Shown here in pieces: positions 1 to 7,841 of a stretch of 13,671 nt of DNA. The first letter of the stretch is position 1. Each line of letters starts with the position of its first letter. The stretch is from Desulfobacterales bacterium. GTDB lineage: Bacteria; Desulfobacterota; Desulfobulbia; Desulfobulbales; BM004. Below the pieces are notes generated by a model. That model did not search any database and was not told the origin of the DNA. It saw nothing but the letters and a program-made list of their open reading frames with translations. The stretch is from positions 1-13,671 of the forward strand of contig JAAXQI010000060.1 of assembly GCA_012974315.1 (NCBI GenBank), in the 5' to 3' direction. Made by a program: the position numbers and the translations under genes.

Positions 1-245
1 ATATTAATGTCGTTGTTGCAAAAGGGAATTATTTGTTGTCTTTCTGAAAAATGGTATGTTTTTAACAAGTTGGCAACTCTACCAGAATAAATGTTTTCAG
101 TAAACTGTTGATCTGCATAAATTGGTTCCCATGCATTTAGGACCTTATTTTATTTTGATCTGAGCGGGAAATGGATATTATCGTTTGAAAAAAAGAGAAA
201 AAAGAGGTTCATTGGGCAGCAAACTATTGAGGAGCTTTTATATAT

Positions 246-2180
246 ATGGCAAAAACAGTCCATTTTTTACCTGATGACGTTACGGTAACTGTTGAAGAAG
301 GGGAGAACCTGCTTAATGTTGCAGCTAACGCCGGGGTTTATATCCATGCTTTTTGCGGCGGTGATGGGGTATGCGGCAAGTGCAAGGTTAAGATAGAGCA
401 GGGGGAGGTTGCCGCCACCCAGGCAACACAGCTGAAAAACGAAGAGATTGAACAGGGGTTCCGGCTTGCCTGCCAGTCAAAAGTTGTCACTGATCTTGTG
501 GTGCAGATCCCTGAGACCATTAGAAAAGACGGGAAGAAACTCAAGCGTAAGCCTAAAACCACCCGGTCAATCTCTGCCCGCTCCCTTGATGGTCTCATCG
601 GCAGTTGGGATGTTGAACCTCCGGTGGAAAAACGGTTCTTTTCCTTGAGCAAGCCAACCATAGCAGATAACGTTTCAGACTTGCAGAGACTTACACGGGC
701 AATAAGCAAGGGATGCCCGGAATGCCAGGAGCCTTCCTATGATCATCCGGAACTGCTCCAGGAACTTCCTTTTGTCATGCGTAAAGCCGGCTGGGAGGTA
801 ACCACCATCCTGCTACGTGGCAAAAGGCCTGAAGAGCCTACCCGTATTATTGCTGTTGAACCAGGCGACACAAAGGATATTCTTTACGGTCTGGCTGTGG
901 ATATCGGTACCACTACAGTGTGCGGGGTGCTTATTAATCTTAATACAGGTGAAGTGATTGCTGATGCCTCGGAGTATAATGGGCAGATCCAGTATGGCGA
1001 AGATGTCATCTCCAGGATTGTTTATTCCCAGCGTCCCGGTGGGCTTAAGGCTCTCCAGGAAAGAGTGGTTCATACCATGAATAATGTCATTGAGACGATC
1101 TGCAAAAAAGTCTCAATCGCTCACGATGACATCAGCTATATAATGGCTGCCGGCAATACTACCATGTCCCATCTTTTGCTGGGCCTTAATCCAAAGTTTG
1201 TTCGCGAAGCGCCCTATACTCCTACCTGCAATCAGTATCCCATAACACGTGCTTCATCCATCGGGATCTCTGCCCATCCCTCTGTCCGGCTTTTTCTCTA
1301 CCCTTCTGTTGCAAGTTATGTGGGTGGTGATATCACCGCCGGGGTGCATGCCTGCCAGATGCATAAAAGTCCGGAACAGACGTTATTCATTGATATAGGC
1401 ACCAATGGCGAGATTGTGATAGGCAACGAGGAGTGGATGGTCTGCGCAGCCTGTTCTGCGGGGCCGGCTTTTGAAGGAGGCGGTATCAGGCATGGAATGC
1501 GGGCCACAGGTGGAGCCATTGAAAACTTTCATATTGAGCCTGTGACCCTGGACCCCATGATCATCACCATCAACCACGCCAGACCACAGGGTATTTGCGG
1601 CTCTGGATTGATCAGCATCGTGGCGGAACTGCTTGAAGTCGGGGTCATCGATCAGCAGGGAAAATTCAATCGGGAGATTGATCATCCCAGAATCCGGGAA
1701 GGTTATGACGGTTACGAATATGTCCTGGCCTGGGCTAAAGATTCAGCAGTGGATGAGGATATTGTCATCACCGAAGTTGATCTTGATAACCTCATGCGGG
1801 CCAAGGGCGCCATGTATGCTGGCTACCAGACCTTGCTTGAATCAGTGAGTATGAACTTTTCTGATCTCGACAGGGTTATATTAGCTGGCAACTTTGGCAA
1901 CTACATTGATCTGGAGCAGGCCATCACCATTGGTCTTTTGCCGGATATTGACCGGGACAGGTTCTATTACCTGGGAAATGCATCGCTACTGGGCGCGCAG
2001 ATAAGCCTCACCGACCATAAAAGGTTCCTGGAACGTGATGTAGTAAGTAAGCTGATGACCAACATGGAGTTATCTGAAAGTCCTAACTTTATGAATCATT
2101 ATGTGGCATCGCTTTTTCTGCCGCATACAGATATGAGCCTTTTCCCGACAGTTAAGACAAAACTGCAGGAGCACGATTAG
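246..2180 (+). CDS. RACo-type reductive activator of corrinoid proteins (2Fe-2S + ASKHA ATPase, DUF4445 family)
   Basis: This protein probably uses ATP to drive one-electron reduction of inactive Co(II) corrinoid proteins back to Co(I), acting in the cytoplasm for methyl-transfer systems such as the corrinoid Fe-S protein. Seen in the sequence: an N-terminal plant-type 2Fe-2S domain (residues about 1-90) with Cys37, Cys43, Cys46 and Cys76 in a CX5CX2CX29C pattern; a linker to about 210; then an actin-like ATPase region with DIGTTT (219-224), AAGNTTMSHLLLG (301-313), DIGTNGE (383-389) and CSAGPAFEGGG (403-413), and GICGSG further on. The 644-residue length matches known RACo proteins. The ATG has a GAGGAG-like ribosome site at 229-234. 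The nearby methyltetrahydrofolate methyltransferase gene supports a C1 role. The corrinoid partner is not in the window, so the target could be CoFeSP or a methylamine, betaine or O-demethylase corrinoid protein. Family assignment is confident; the exact partner is not. Confidence 0.9.
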   Translation: MAKTVHFLPDDVTVTVEEGENLLNVAANAGVYIHAFCGGDGVCGKCKVKIEQGEVAATQATQLKNEEIEQGFRLACQSKVVTDLVVQIPETIRKDGKKLKRKPKTTRSISARSLDGLIGSWDVEPPVEKRFFSLSKPTIADNVSDLQRLTRAISKGCPECQEPSYDHPELLQELPFVMRKAGWEVTTILLRGKRPEEPTRIIAVEPGDTKDILYGLAVDIGTTTVCGVLINLNTGEVIADASEYNGQIQYGEDVISRIVYSQRPGGLKALQERVVHTMNNVIETICKKVSIAHDDISYIMAAGNTTMSHLLLGLNPKFVREAPYTPTCNQYPITRASSIGISAHPSVRLFLYPSVASYVGGDITAGVHACQMHKSPEQTLFIDIGTNGEIVIGNEEWMVCAACSAGPAFEGGGIRHGMRATGGAIENFHIEPVTLDPMIITINHARPQGICGSGLISIVAELLEVGVIDQQGKFNREIDHPRIREGYDGYEYVLAWAKDSAVDEDIVITEVDLDNLMRAKGAMYAGYQTLLESVSMNFSDLDRVILAGNFGNYIDLEQAITIGLLPDIDRDRFYYLGNASLLGAQISLTDHKRFLERDVVSKLMTNMELSESPNFMNHYVASLFLPHTDMSLFPTVKTKLQEHD

Positions 2181-2282
2181 CGAGTATAAACGAGCGAATT
2201 TGATTAGTAATTTTCCTTACGTCAGGAGATCCTGCCGGGATCTTCAATTGTCTGTAAAGTAAACGCCCTGAATTACGTTATT

Positions 2283-3050
2283 TTATCTAAGCCACTTAAT
2301 TTCTTTGGCAGTGATAGGTCCAACAACAGTATATGCAAGACTTTCCGGCATTTTTGATTCGGAAGAGGAAAGGGGTATGGCCCGTCCCATGATCTCAGCA
2401 TATTTCTGGGGCAGCAGAGGCTTCTTTTCCGGATCAGCGTATCCTGCCGGATAGCGGGGCTGAAGAGTCTGCAGGTTATACTTGTCTTTGGCCCCAAGCG
2501 TGTGCAGCATTTCATGGGTAATGATTATATTGTTGCGTGCGGCCTGATGCCTTGTTGCAAAAGCCTTTACCAGACAGATATGTCCTTCTTTCAAGCCGAG
2601 AGAATGGTCAAGTTGACTGTTCGTCGCCGGATCATAATAGAGTACAAAAACCTGAATGTTGGTTAATGGTCCGGAATAGGTGTCGTTCTTCCAGGCCCAA
2701 TAGCGCAGCTTTAAACTCCACCACATGATGGCAAACATATTTTCTCCAATGGGAGGAGAAGGAGGCAAGGTGTTGATCTCGGGCGCAAGGTCGAGAATAG
2801 CCGGATCAGCCAGCTCAAGGTTGTATTGCTTCCCCTCATTCTGCAAGAATTGTTCAACAGGTTTGAAAACTTCTGGAGCAAGCGAGGTAATATAATCTGC
2901 AGTAAAGGGGCTGCCATCAGCATTTATGGGATATATTGCAACTGCAAGGGATTGATCCCAGTCGGTGATCCTCTGTTGGGTGAGATATGCATTTGCCCCA
3001 ACAAGAAACAGGATGAAAAGGAGAATTGCTATGCGGATTTTTTTGAACAT
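2283..3050 (-). CDS. Putative metzincin-like zinc protease, membrane-anchored or secreted
   Basis: I do not recognise a named gene, but the 255-residue protein carries a clear zinc-protease signature. Residues 179-189 read HEMLHTLGAKD, which fits the HExxHxxGxxD zinc site of snapalysin-like metzincins (His179, His183 and Asp189 as ligands, Glu180 as catalytic base). About 30 residues later MGR at 221-223 could supply the Met-turn. The N-terminus (MFKKIR, then hydrophobic residues to about 18) is a signal peptide or anchor, with ANA at 19-21 as a possible signal peptidase I site, so the catalytic part should lie outside the cytoplasmic membrane. The gene converges on the RACo gene and diverges from the methyltransferase gene, so it is probably transcribed alone. 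No strong ribosome site precedes the ATG, so the start is less certain than the frame. The substrate is unknown. Confidence 0.75.
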   Translation of the reverse strand: MFKKIRIAILLFILFLVGANAYLTQQRITDWDQSLAVAIYPINADGSPFTADYITSLAPEVFKPVEQFLQNEGKQYNLELADPAILDLAPEINTLPPSPPIGENMFAIMWWSLKLRYWAWKNDTYSGPLTNIQVFVLYYDPATNSQLDHSLGLKEGHICLVKAFATRHQAARNNIIITHEMLHTLGAKDKYNLQTLQPRYPAGYADPEKKPLLPQKYAEIMGRAIPLSSSESKMPESLAYTVVGPITAKEIKWLR

Positions 3051-3081
3051 ATTGGTATAAATACCTAAACTTTGTTGATTG

Positions 3082-3111
3082 TTGACGAGCTTTTTGGTAC
3101 AAGATTATTTT
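3082..3111 (+). promoter_or_regulatory. Candidate sigma70-type promoter upstream of the methyltransferase gene
   Basis: TTGACG at 3082-3087 and TATTTT at 3106-3111 are separated by 18 bases. The -35 matches five of six consensus bases and the -10 four of six. It lies in the 228-bp divergent intergenic region and would give a leader of roughly 160 bases before the ATG at 3279. This is pattern matching in AT-rich DNA, so confidence is low. Confidence 0.25.
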
Positions 3112-3265
3112 GTAATATTAATTCGTATGCTATAGGCGTTTTTTGATTTCAGTGCAACTGTCTGCCTTTCATGTTGAAGCAGGTTTCAGGTGCCGTGTTT
3201 TGTTTAGCTGTAGCATAAATCCGTCAATAGAATGGTTTTAAATTATCTGAAAACCAAAGCATAAA

Positions 3266-3271
3266 AAGGAG
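3266..3271 (+). promoter_or_regulatory. Strong Shine-Dalgarno site fixing the methyltransferase start at 3279
   Basis: AAGGAG sits seven bases before the ATG at 3279. This decides the start. The ATG opens a frame with a recognisable methyltransferase N-terminus, although that frame ends at the TGA at 3408-3410. By contrast, the long downstream frame begins only at a TTG (3412) with no such site. Confidence 0.7.
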
Positions 3272-3278
3272 ACGAGTA

Positions 3279-4167
3279 ATGGCACAGACTGTAATGGCAA
3301 TCGCGGAGAGCATTAACATTATGGGGAAACGAAGCGGCACAGCCATGAAGGAGAGAAATCCCGGGCCGGTTCAGGAGGGAAGAAACAGCGGCCGGAGCTT
3401 CGTATCTTGATTTGAACATAGGGCCTGCCAGAAAAGATGGCGAGGAGTTAATGCCCTGGGCAGTTGAGACGGTAGAGGCTGTCAGTGATCTGCCCCTGGT
3501 CCTTGATACGACAAACGTTAACGCTATGGCTGCCGGCTTTAAGGTTGTGAAAAATAAAACTGATGCGGTACTGAATTCCATTATGGCCAGACCCGAGAGG
3601 ATGGAAGCATTGGTTCCCATTGCAGCAGAAGCGGGCTGCAGTGTGGTTGCTCTGTTATGGGGTCCTGATGGTATGCCGAGGGATTCAAACGAAAGAGCTG
3701 CTCTTTCCGTTGATTTGTTGATGGCTTTGATGGAAGCCGGGATTCCCAATGAAAAAATGTTATTTGACCCCATTGCATCTCCCATTACCCTGGGTGCTGA
3801 CCAGACCCTTGCCGGCCTGGAATTTTTGAGCATGCTGCAGGACATAGCTCCGGGAGCTGGCTCAACCATCGGACTTTCAAATGTCTCCAATGGTGTGGCA
3901 GAACATCTCAGAAAATACCTGGATCGCACCTATCTTGTCATGCTGATGAAACATGGCCTGACAACAGCAATTGTCAATGCATATGATGATGAGATTATGG
4001 CCATCTGCAAGGGAGAAAGGCAGAATCTGGTTGATCTGGTGCATGGGATGATGGACGGTAATGATCCTGATCCTGCTTCACTTGCTGGTGCTGAGCTGGA
4101 GCATTACAAGACGTATAAGACTCTTTCCGGCCAGACCGTATTCTCCGAGTCCTGGCTTGAGCTCTAA
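3279..4167 (+). pseudogene. Methyltetrahydrofolate:corrinoid methyltransferase (MeTr/AcsE/MtgA-like), frame broken near the N-terminus
   Basis: Members of this dihydropteroate-synthase-like TIM-barrel family move the methyl group of methyl-THF to a corrinoid protein. Two frames together make one such protein. The ATG at 3279 reads MAQTVMAIAESINIMGKRSG and continues through ERNPGPVQE, but stops at the TGA at 3408-3410 (43 residues). The rest is intact in another frame, open from 3349 to 4167: AAGASYLDLNIGPARKDGEE, then LVLDTTN, PERMEALVP, GLSNVSNG and a C-terminal SDSWLEL-like end (SESWLEL). From the CAG at 3372-3374 to the NIGP motif there are 52 bases. From memory, family members have about 20 codons (60 bases) there, so about 8 bases seem to be missing in the first helix. 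The 251-residue fragment from TTG 3412 lacks the first beta strand and helix, so it is unlikely to fold normally. Either a real mutation or a sequencing or assembly error explains this. The 3' end is followed by a terminator. Confidence 0.8.
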
Positions 4168-4230
4168 CAGGTTTTTGTAATCGCCAGGCTTGTATTAAGC
4201 TTGCAGGGTTTTTAAATTTTGGAAATGTGA

Positions 4231-4262
4231 CAGGGGGCCTGATTTGGCCCCCTGTTGCTTTT
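4231..4262 (+). terminator. Rho-independent terminator after the methyltransferase gene
   Basis: A perfect 9-bp G+C-rich stem pairs CAGGGGGCC (4231-4239) with GGCCCCCTG (4246-4254) around a six-base TGATTT loop. An A-T pair (4230/4255) extends it, and a T-rich tail follows (TTGCTTTT). It lies 63 bases after the methyltransferase stop and should separate that transcript from the next gene. Confidence 0.85.
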
Positions 4263-4308
4263 ATGGTACTATTTTTAAAAAGAAAGGGTGGAGTGAGACA
4301 ATAAAACC

Positions 4309-4887
4309 ATGGCCGATATCCCTTCACATCATTACATATATGGAACCTGTGTCGATTATATAACAGGGGAAATAATAGTTGATACCGATGATGAACGCTG
4401 TCGTCAGGAGCTGGCTCAACTCCTGGTTGAAAAGAAAGGATATGCCAAAAGAGATCTGGAACCACGGTTGAGCATTGAAACATTATATAATGGCCAGTAT
4501 GTTACATCTACTATTGATATCACTGTCAGAGAGGATGATAAAAGGTTTATGATCCTGCGTTTTGGGCCAGGTTCAATTGTGACCCGGGAGCGGGCTGCCA
4601 TTGCAGCAGCAAGAGTTCTGGAGCCGTCATACCAGATTCCCCTGGCTGTGGTGACGAATGGTAAAGATGGTGTAGTGCTGGATACCTATACGGGCAAAGT
4701 TATCAGGCAGGGTCTTGATAATATTCCTGACAGGAGGGAGGCAGAATCCCTCGTCCGGTCGCTGCGCTTTGATCCTTTTGATGATGAGGAGAAAAGGGAT
4801 CGTGAACACCGGATATTAAATGCCTATGACATAGAGGTCTGCTGTGCAGGTGGACCCTGTGCCTTGCCGGGCGCCCCGGAAGGTTAA
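4309..4887 (+). CDS. HsdR_N-like (type I restriction R-subunit N-terminal fold) protein, probably catalytically dead
   Basis: The 192-residue protein resembles the stand-alone HsdR_N_2-type domain annotated as type I restriction enzyme R protein N-terminus. Matching features are EIIVDTDDERCRQEL followed by a helix (about 21-45), IDITV (69-73), and IPLAVVTNG with GVVLDTYTG (110-129). In active PD-(D/E)xK nucleases of this group, the aspartate of the IDI strand is followed by an ExK triad on the next strand. Here Asp70 is present, but the next strand reads MILRFGPGS, with Leu-Arg-Phe (83-85) where ExK is expected. A nuclease role is therefore doubtful. The C-terminus has Cys178, Cys179 and Cys184. 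No restriction methylase or specificity subunit is nearby. A GGAGTGAG ribosome site lies at 4290-4297. The gene follows a terminator and precedes the DAHP synthase gene by 69 bases, so the two may be co-transcribed. The actual function is unknown. Confidence 0.7.
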   Translation: MADIPSHHYIYGTCVDYITGEIIVDTDDERCRQELAQLLVEKKGYAKRDLEPRLSIETLYNGQYVTSTIDITVREDDKRFMILRFGPGSIVTRERAAIAAARVLEPSYQIPLAVVTNGKDGVVLDTYTGKVIRQGLDNIPDRREAESLVRSLRFDPFDDEEKRDREHRILNAYDIEVCCAGGPCALPGAPEG

Positions 4888-4956
4888 CAGGCAGGAGAAG
4901 AATCTCTTAAAGAAAATTAATAAAAGTAGAATCAAGCTGTAAGGAGTATCAGAACA

Positions 4957-6306
4957 ATGACACAAAAAATAATAGACTGGAATAAATCCAGCTGGTTAAA
5001 CTTTCCTACACTACAGCAGCCTAATTGGCCGGATTTTGACGAACACAGGGCGGTTCTTCAATCCATTGCCCAGTTGCCACCGTTGGTTTTTGCCGGTGAA
5101 GCAAGACGACTTAAGAAGGCACTGGCCAAAGCAGTTACAGGTGAAGCCTTTCTCCTGCAGGGAGGTGATTGCTCTGAAGATTTCCATAACTGTACAGCTC
5201 CACGCATCAGGGAAACACTGAAAGTTATCCTGCAGATGGCCGTTGTCCTTGCCTATGCCGGCGGCAAGCCTGTTATCAAGGTTGGTCGTATTGCCGGCCA
5301 GTATGCTAAGCCTCGCTCTTCTGACACGGAAAATGTAAATGGTGTTGAGATTCCAAGCTACCGCGGCGATATGGTTAATAGCCCGGAAGCTACACTGGAG
5401 GCCCGCAGGCCTGATCCGCAAAGATTGCTCAAAGGGTATTTTCTTGCTGCCACAACAATGAACATCATGAGGGCTTTTACCAGGGGCGGTTATGCCGCGC
5501 TTCACAGGGTTGATGCCTGGAACCAGGAGTTTGTTAAAAGTACACCCATGGGACAGTCTTATGAGCGGTTGGCAAAACATATTGCAGATGCCATCAATTT
5601 CATGCAGGTTGTCGGGATTGATACTGATACGCCCCAGTTAAACCAGGCAGAATTTTTTACCTCCCATGAGGCTTTGCTGCTTGGTTATGAAGAGGCCCTG
5701 ACCCGGCAGGATTCGACAACAGGAGACTGGTATGACTGCAGTGCTCACATGCTGTGGATTGGAGACCGCACAAGGCAGCTTGATGGCGCCCATATTGAAT
5801 TTTTTCGTGGAGTCCTGAACCCTCTGGGTATGAAGGTAGGTCCCAAGCATGATATTGATGAAATAAAGAAAATTATTAACCGTCTAAACCCTGAGAATGA
5901 AGCTGGCAGAATGACCCTTATCGCCCGCTTCGGTGCCGATAAGATTGATCAATACCTGCCGAAGCTGGTGCGGGAGATGAAAAAAGAGGGTTTGCATGTT
6001 GTCTGGAGCTGTGACCCTATGCACGGCAACACTTATACGGCCGAAACAGGACACAAGACAAGGAATTTTGATAATATTCTCCAGGAAATCAGGTCATTTT
6101 TTGAGATCCATTGGGCTGAGGGAACGGTGCCGGGGGGGGTGCATTTTGAATTGACCGGAGAGAATGTCACGGAATGTACCGGCGGCGGCCGTAATATCCT
6201 GGATGAACATCTGCAGCGTAATTATCAGACAAATTGCGACCCACGACTCAATGCGGAACAGAGCCTGGAGCTTGCCTTTCATATTGCAGAAATGATCCGC
6301 AGTTAG
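4957..6306 (+). CDS. aroG: Class II 3-deoxy-7-phosphoheptulonate (DAHP) synthase
   Basis: This enzyme condenses phosphoenolpyruvate with erythrose-4-phosphate, the first step of the shikimate pathway to aromatic amino acids. The 449-residue protein is of the plant/Mycobacterium (class II) type. Visible motifs include QGGDCSEDF (69-76), KVGRIAGQYAKPRS (108-121), a conserved YRGD at 135-138, HRVDAWN (183-189), CDPMHGNT (352-359), GGVHFELTGE (393-402) and TNCDPRLN (425-432). The expected metal ligands are Cys72, His356, Glu398 and Asp428, which match Cys87, His369, Glu411 and Asp441 of the M. tuberculosis enzyme at a nearly constant offset. AAGGAG at 4941-4946 supports the ATG start. The gene ends 12 bases from the convergent purF stop. 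A G8 run at 6132-6139 lies just before His396/Glu398 but does not break the frame. The gene symbol follows mycobacterial usage. Confidence 0.95.
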   Translation: MTQKIIDWNKSSWLNFPTLQQPNWPDFDEHRAVLQSIAQLPPLVFAGEARRLKKALAKAVTGEAFLLQGGDCSEDFHNCTAPRIRETLKVILQMAVVLAYAGGKPVIKVGRIAGQYAKPRSSDTENVNGVEIPSYRGDMVNSPEATLEARRPDPQRLLKGYFLAATTMNIMRAFTRGGYAALHRVDAWNQEFVKSTPMGQSYERLAKHIADAINFMQVVGIDTDTPQLNQAEFFTSHEALLLGYEEALTRQDSTTGDWYDCSAHMLWIGDRTRQLDGAHIEFFRGVLNPLGMKVGPKHDIDEIKKIINRLNPENEAGRMTLIARFGADKIDQYLPKLVREMKKEGLHVVWSCDPMHGNTYTAETGHKTRNFDNILQEIRSFFEIHWAEGTVPGGVHFELTGENVTECTGGGRNILDEHLQRNYQTNCDPRLNAEQSLELAFHIAEMIRS

Positions 6307-6318
6307 TTATGAGACGGG

Positions 6319-7725
6319 CTATTTGCTCAATGCGAGTTTGCTGAAAGTGGTGTCAGGCGGGACAGGATATTTGCCGTCAAAGCAGGCCTTGCAAAAAGAG
6401 TCCGGACTGCCGCCTGTTGCCTTGATCATGCCCTCAAGGCTGAGGTAATAGAGGGAGTCAAGATCAAGATACTCACGGATTTCGTCCACCGATTTTTTGG
6501 AAGCGATGAGCTCCGTACTGGAAGGGAAGTCAATACCATAATAGCATGCATTACGGGTCGGGGGGCAGCTGATGAGCATGTGTACCTCTTTAACCCCTAC
6601 AGCGCGTAAAGACTTTATCCTGCTGCGTCCCGTTGTTCCCCTGATGATAGAGTCATCAATGATTGCAACCCGTTTCCCTTCGAGAAAGGAGCGTATCGGG
6701 TTGAGTTTTACCCTGACGCTGAAATCGCGCATGGACTGGGTGGGTTGAATAAATGTGCGTCCTACATAGTGATTACGAATAACACCCATCTCAAGCGGAA
6801 TACCCGATTCCTGCGAATATCCGATTGCCGCATAATTTCCTGAATCAGGGAAAGGCATTATCAGGTCAGCCTCTACCAGACATTCCTGGGCAAGAATCTT
6901 ACCCATCTGCTTGCGGCTCTGGTACACATTCATGCCAAAAATGTTACTATCAGGCCGGGCAAAATAAACATGCTCAAATATGCAGAAACTGTGTTGCTGC
7001 TTGGGCCAGGGAAAGAGGGACTTCATGCCGTTTTTATCGATAATTAATACCTCTCCCGGCTCTATGTCCCTTATATATTGGGCTTCTACAAGATCAAGGG
7101 CACAGGTTTCCGAGGCAATAATATAGGCGCCATTATTGAGCTTTCCCAGGCAGAGAGGCCTGAAGCCTCCCGGATCTCTGACTGCCACCAGTTGGTCCTG
7201 GGTCATCAGGAGCAGGGAGTAGGCCCCTTTTACCTTGGAAAAGGTTTCAGTGATAGCTGCTTCCAATCCTTTTGGAGAGTTCTGAACCAAAAGGTGAACA
7301 ACCACCTCGGTATCCATGGTGGTTTGGAATATTGAACCTTTTTCTTCCAACTCATCACGAAGCGCCGTGGTATTTACTAGGTTGCCGTTATGGGCTACCG
7401 CTAAAGTGCCGCCCTTATGGTTCACAGTGAAAGGCTGGGCATTCAGGACATGGGAAGCCCCTGTGGTGGAATAACGGACATGTCCTACAGAAAGGTGGCC
7501 TTTAAGGCTATTGAGGATATCTTCGGTGAATACTTCCGGTACCAACCCCATGGCTTTATGCTCAGATGTCTGGCTGCCGTCAGAGGTTACAATGCCGGTG
7601 CTTTCCTGTCCACGATGCTGCAGGGCATAGAGTCCGAAATAGGTGAGTCTGGCAGCATCAGGGTGTCCAAAAATACCACAGACTCCACATTCATCTTTGG
7701 GGCGATTTCTTAATATCTGGTCCAT
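6319..7725 (-). CDS. purF: Amidophosphoribosyltransferase (PurF), Fe-S type
   Basis: PurF makes 5-phosphoribosylamine from PRPP and glutamine, the committed step of purine synthesis. The N-terminal Ntn glutaminase domain starts at the catalytic Cys in DECGVCGIFG, followed by YFGLYALQHRGQESTG. The C-terminal phosphoribosyltransferase domain has the PRPP loop VAIIDDSIIRGTTGRS. Cysteines in HSFCIFEH, NACYYG and SFCKACFDG match the 4Fe-4S pattern of the Bacillus subtilis type. Starting at the ATG at 7725 gives 468 residues and a 12-residue propeptide before the nucleophile, close to the 11 of B. subtilis. The frame also extends to a TTG at 7773 (484 residues). I prefer 7725 because a plausible -10 box overlaps that TTG, but neither start has a strong ribosome site. 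The gene lies downstream of the MetF-MetV gene on the same strand, so read-through is possible. Confidence 0.95.
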   Translation of the reverse strand: MDQILRNRPKDECGVCGIFGHPDAARLTYFGLYALQHRGQESTGIVTSDGSQTSEHKAMGLVPEVFTEDILNSLKGHLSVGHVRYSTTGASHVLNAQPFTVNHKGGTLAVAHNGNLVNTTALRDELEEKGSIFQTTMDTEVVVHLLVQNSPKGLEAAITETFSKVKGAYSLLLMTQDQLVAVRDPGGFRPLCLGKLNNGAYIIASETCALDLVEAQYIRDIEPGEVLIIDKNGMKSLFPWPKQQHSFCIFEHVYFARPDSNIFGMNVYQSRKQMGKILAQECLVEADLIMPFPDSGNYAAIGYSQESGIPLEMGVIRNHYVGRTFIQPTQSMRDFSVRVKLNPIRSFLEGKRVAIIDDSIIRGTTGRSRIKSLRAVGVKEVHMLISCPPTRNACYYGIDFPSSTELIASKKSVDEIREYLDLDSLYYLSLEGMIKATGGSPDSFCKACFDGKYPVPPDTTFSKLALSK

Positions 7726-7771
7726 ATTCCTATCTGCTACTGGATGAGTTGGTTCATCTCTGAAAGGGGTC

Positions 7772-7799
7772 AATATACCTGTTTTTTAAGAATGTTCAA
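7772..7799 (-). promoter_or_regulatory. Candidate promoter for purF
   Basis: Read on the minus strand, TTGAAC (7799-7794) and TATATT (7777-7772) are separated by 16 bases, with the -10 matching five of six consensus bases. Transcription would begin near 7765, downstream of the possible TTG start at 7773 and upstream of the ATG at 7725. This is support from pattern matching only. Confidence 0.3.
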
Positions 7800-7841
7800 T
7801 GTGTCAGTTTATTTTTTTTGAATCTGTGAACAATCATGGAT

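Noticed and set aside
1..245. Possible promoter or small RNA gene in the left leader
   Set aside because: TTGATC (155-160) and TATTAT (176-181) are only 15 bases apart, and no stable fold or tRNA-like pattern was seen.
2227..2243. AGATCC/GGATCT hairpin between RACo and the protease gene as a terminator
   Set aside because: The stem is only 6 bp and no T-run follows on either strand.
3112..3278. Possible cobalamin riboswitch in the leader of the methyltransferase gene
   Set aside because: I looked for a B12-box-like element and the usual multi-stem layout and saw neither; only short inverted repeats such as CAGT/ACTG (3150-3160) and TGGTTTT/AAAACCA (3233-3256) are present.
3243..3929. 228-residue open frame on the minus strand opposite the methyltransferase
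   Set aside because: It is antisense to a well-conserved methyltransferase frame, has no protein features, and mirrors the codon pattern of the plus-strand gene.
4309..4887. Restriction-modification or defence island
   Set aside because: Only an HsdR_N-like domain is present, it lacks the ExK residues, and no methylase, specificity subunit, helicase or toxin gene is nearby.
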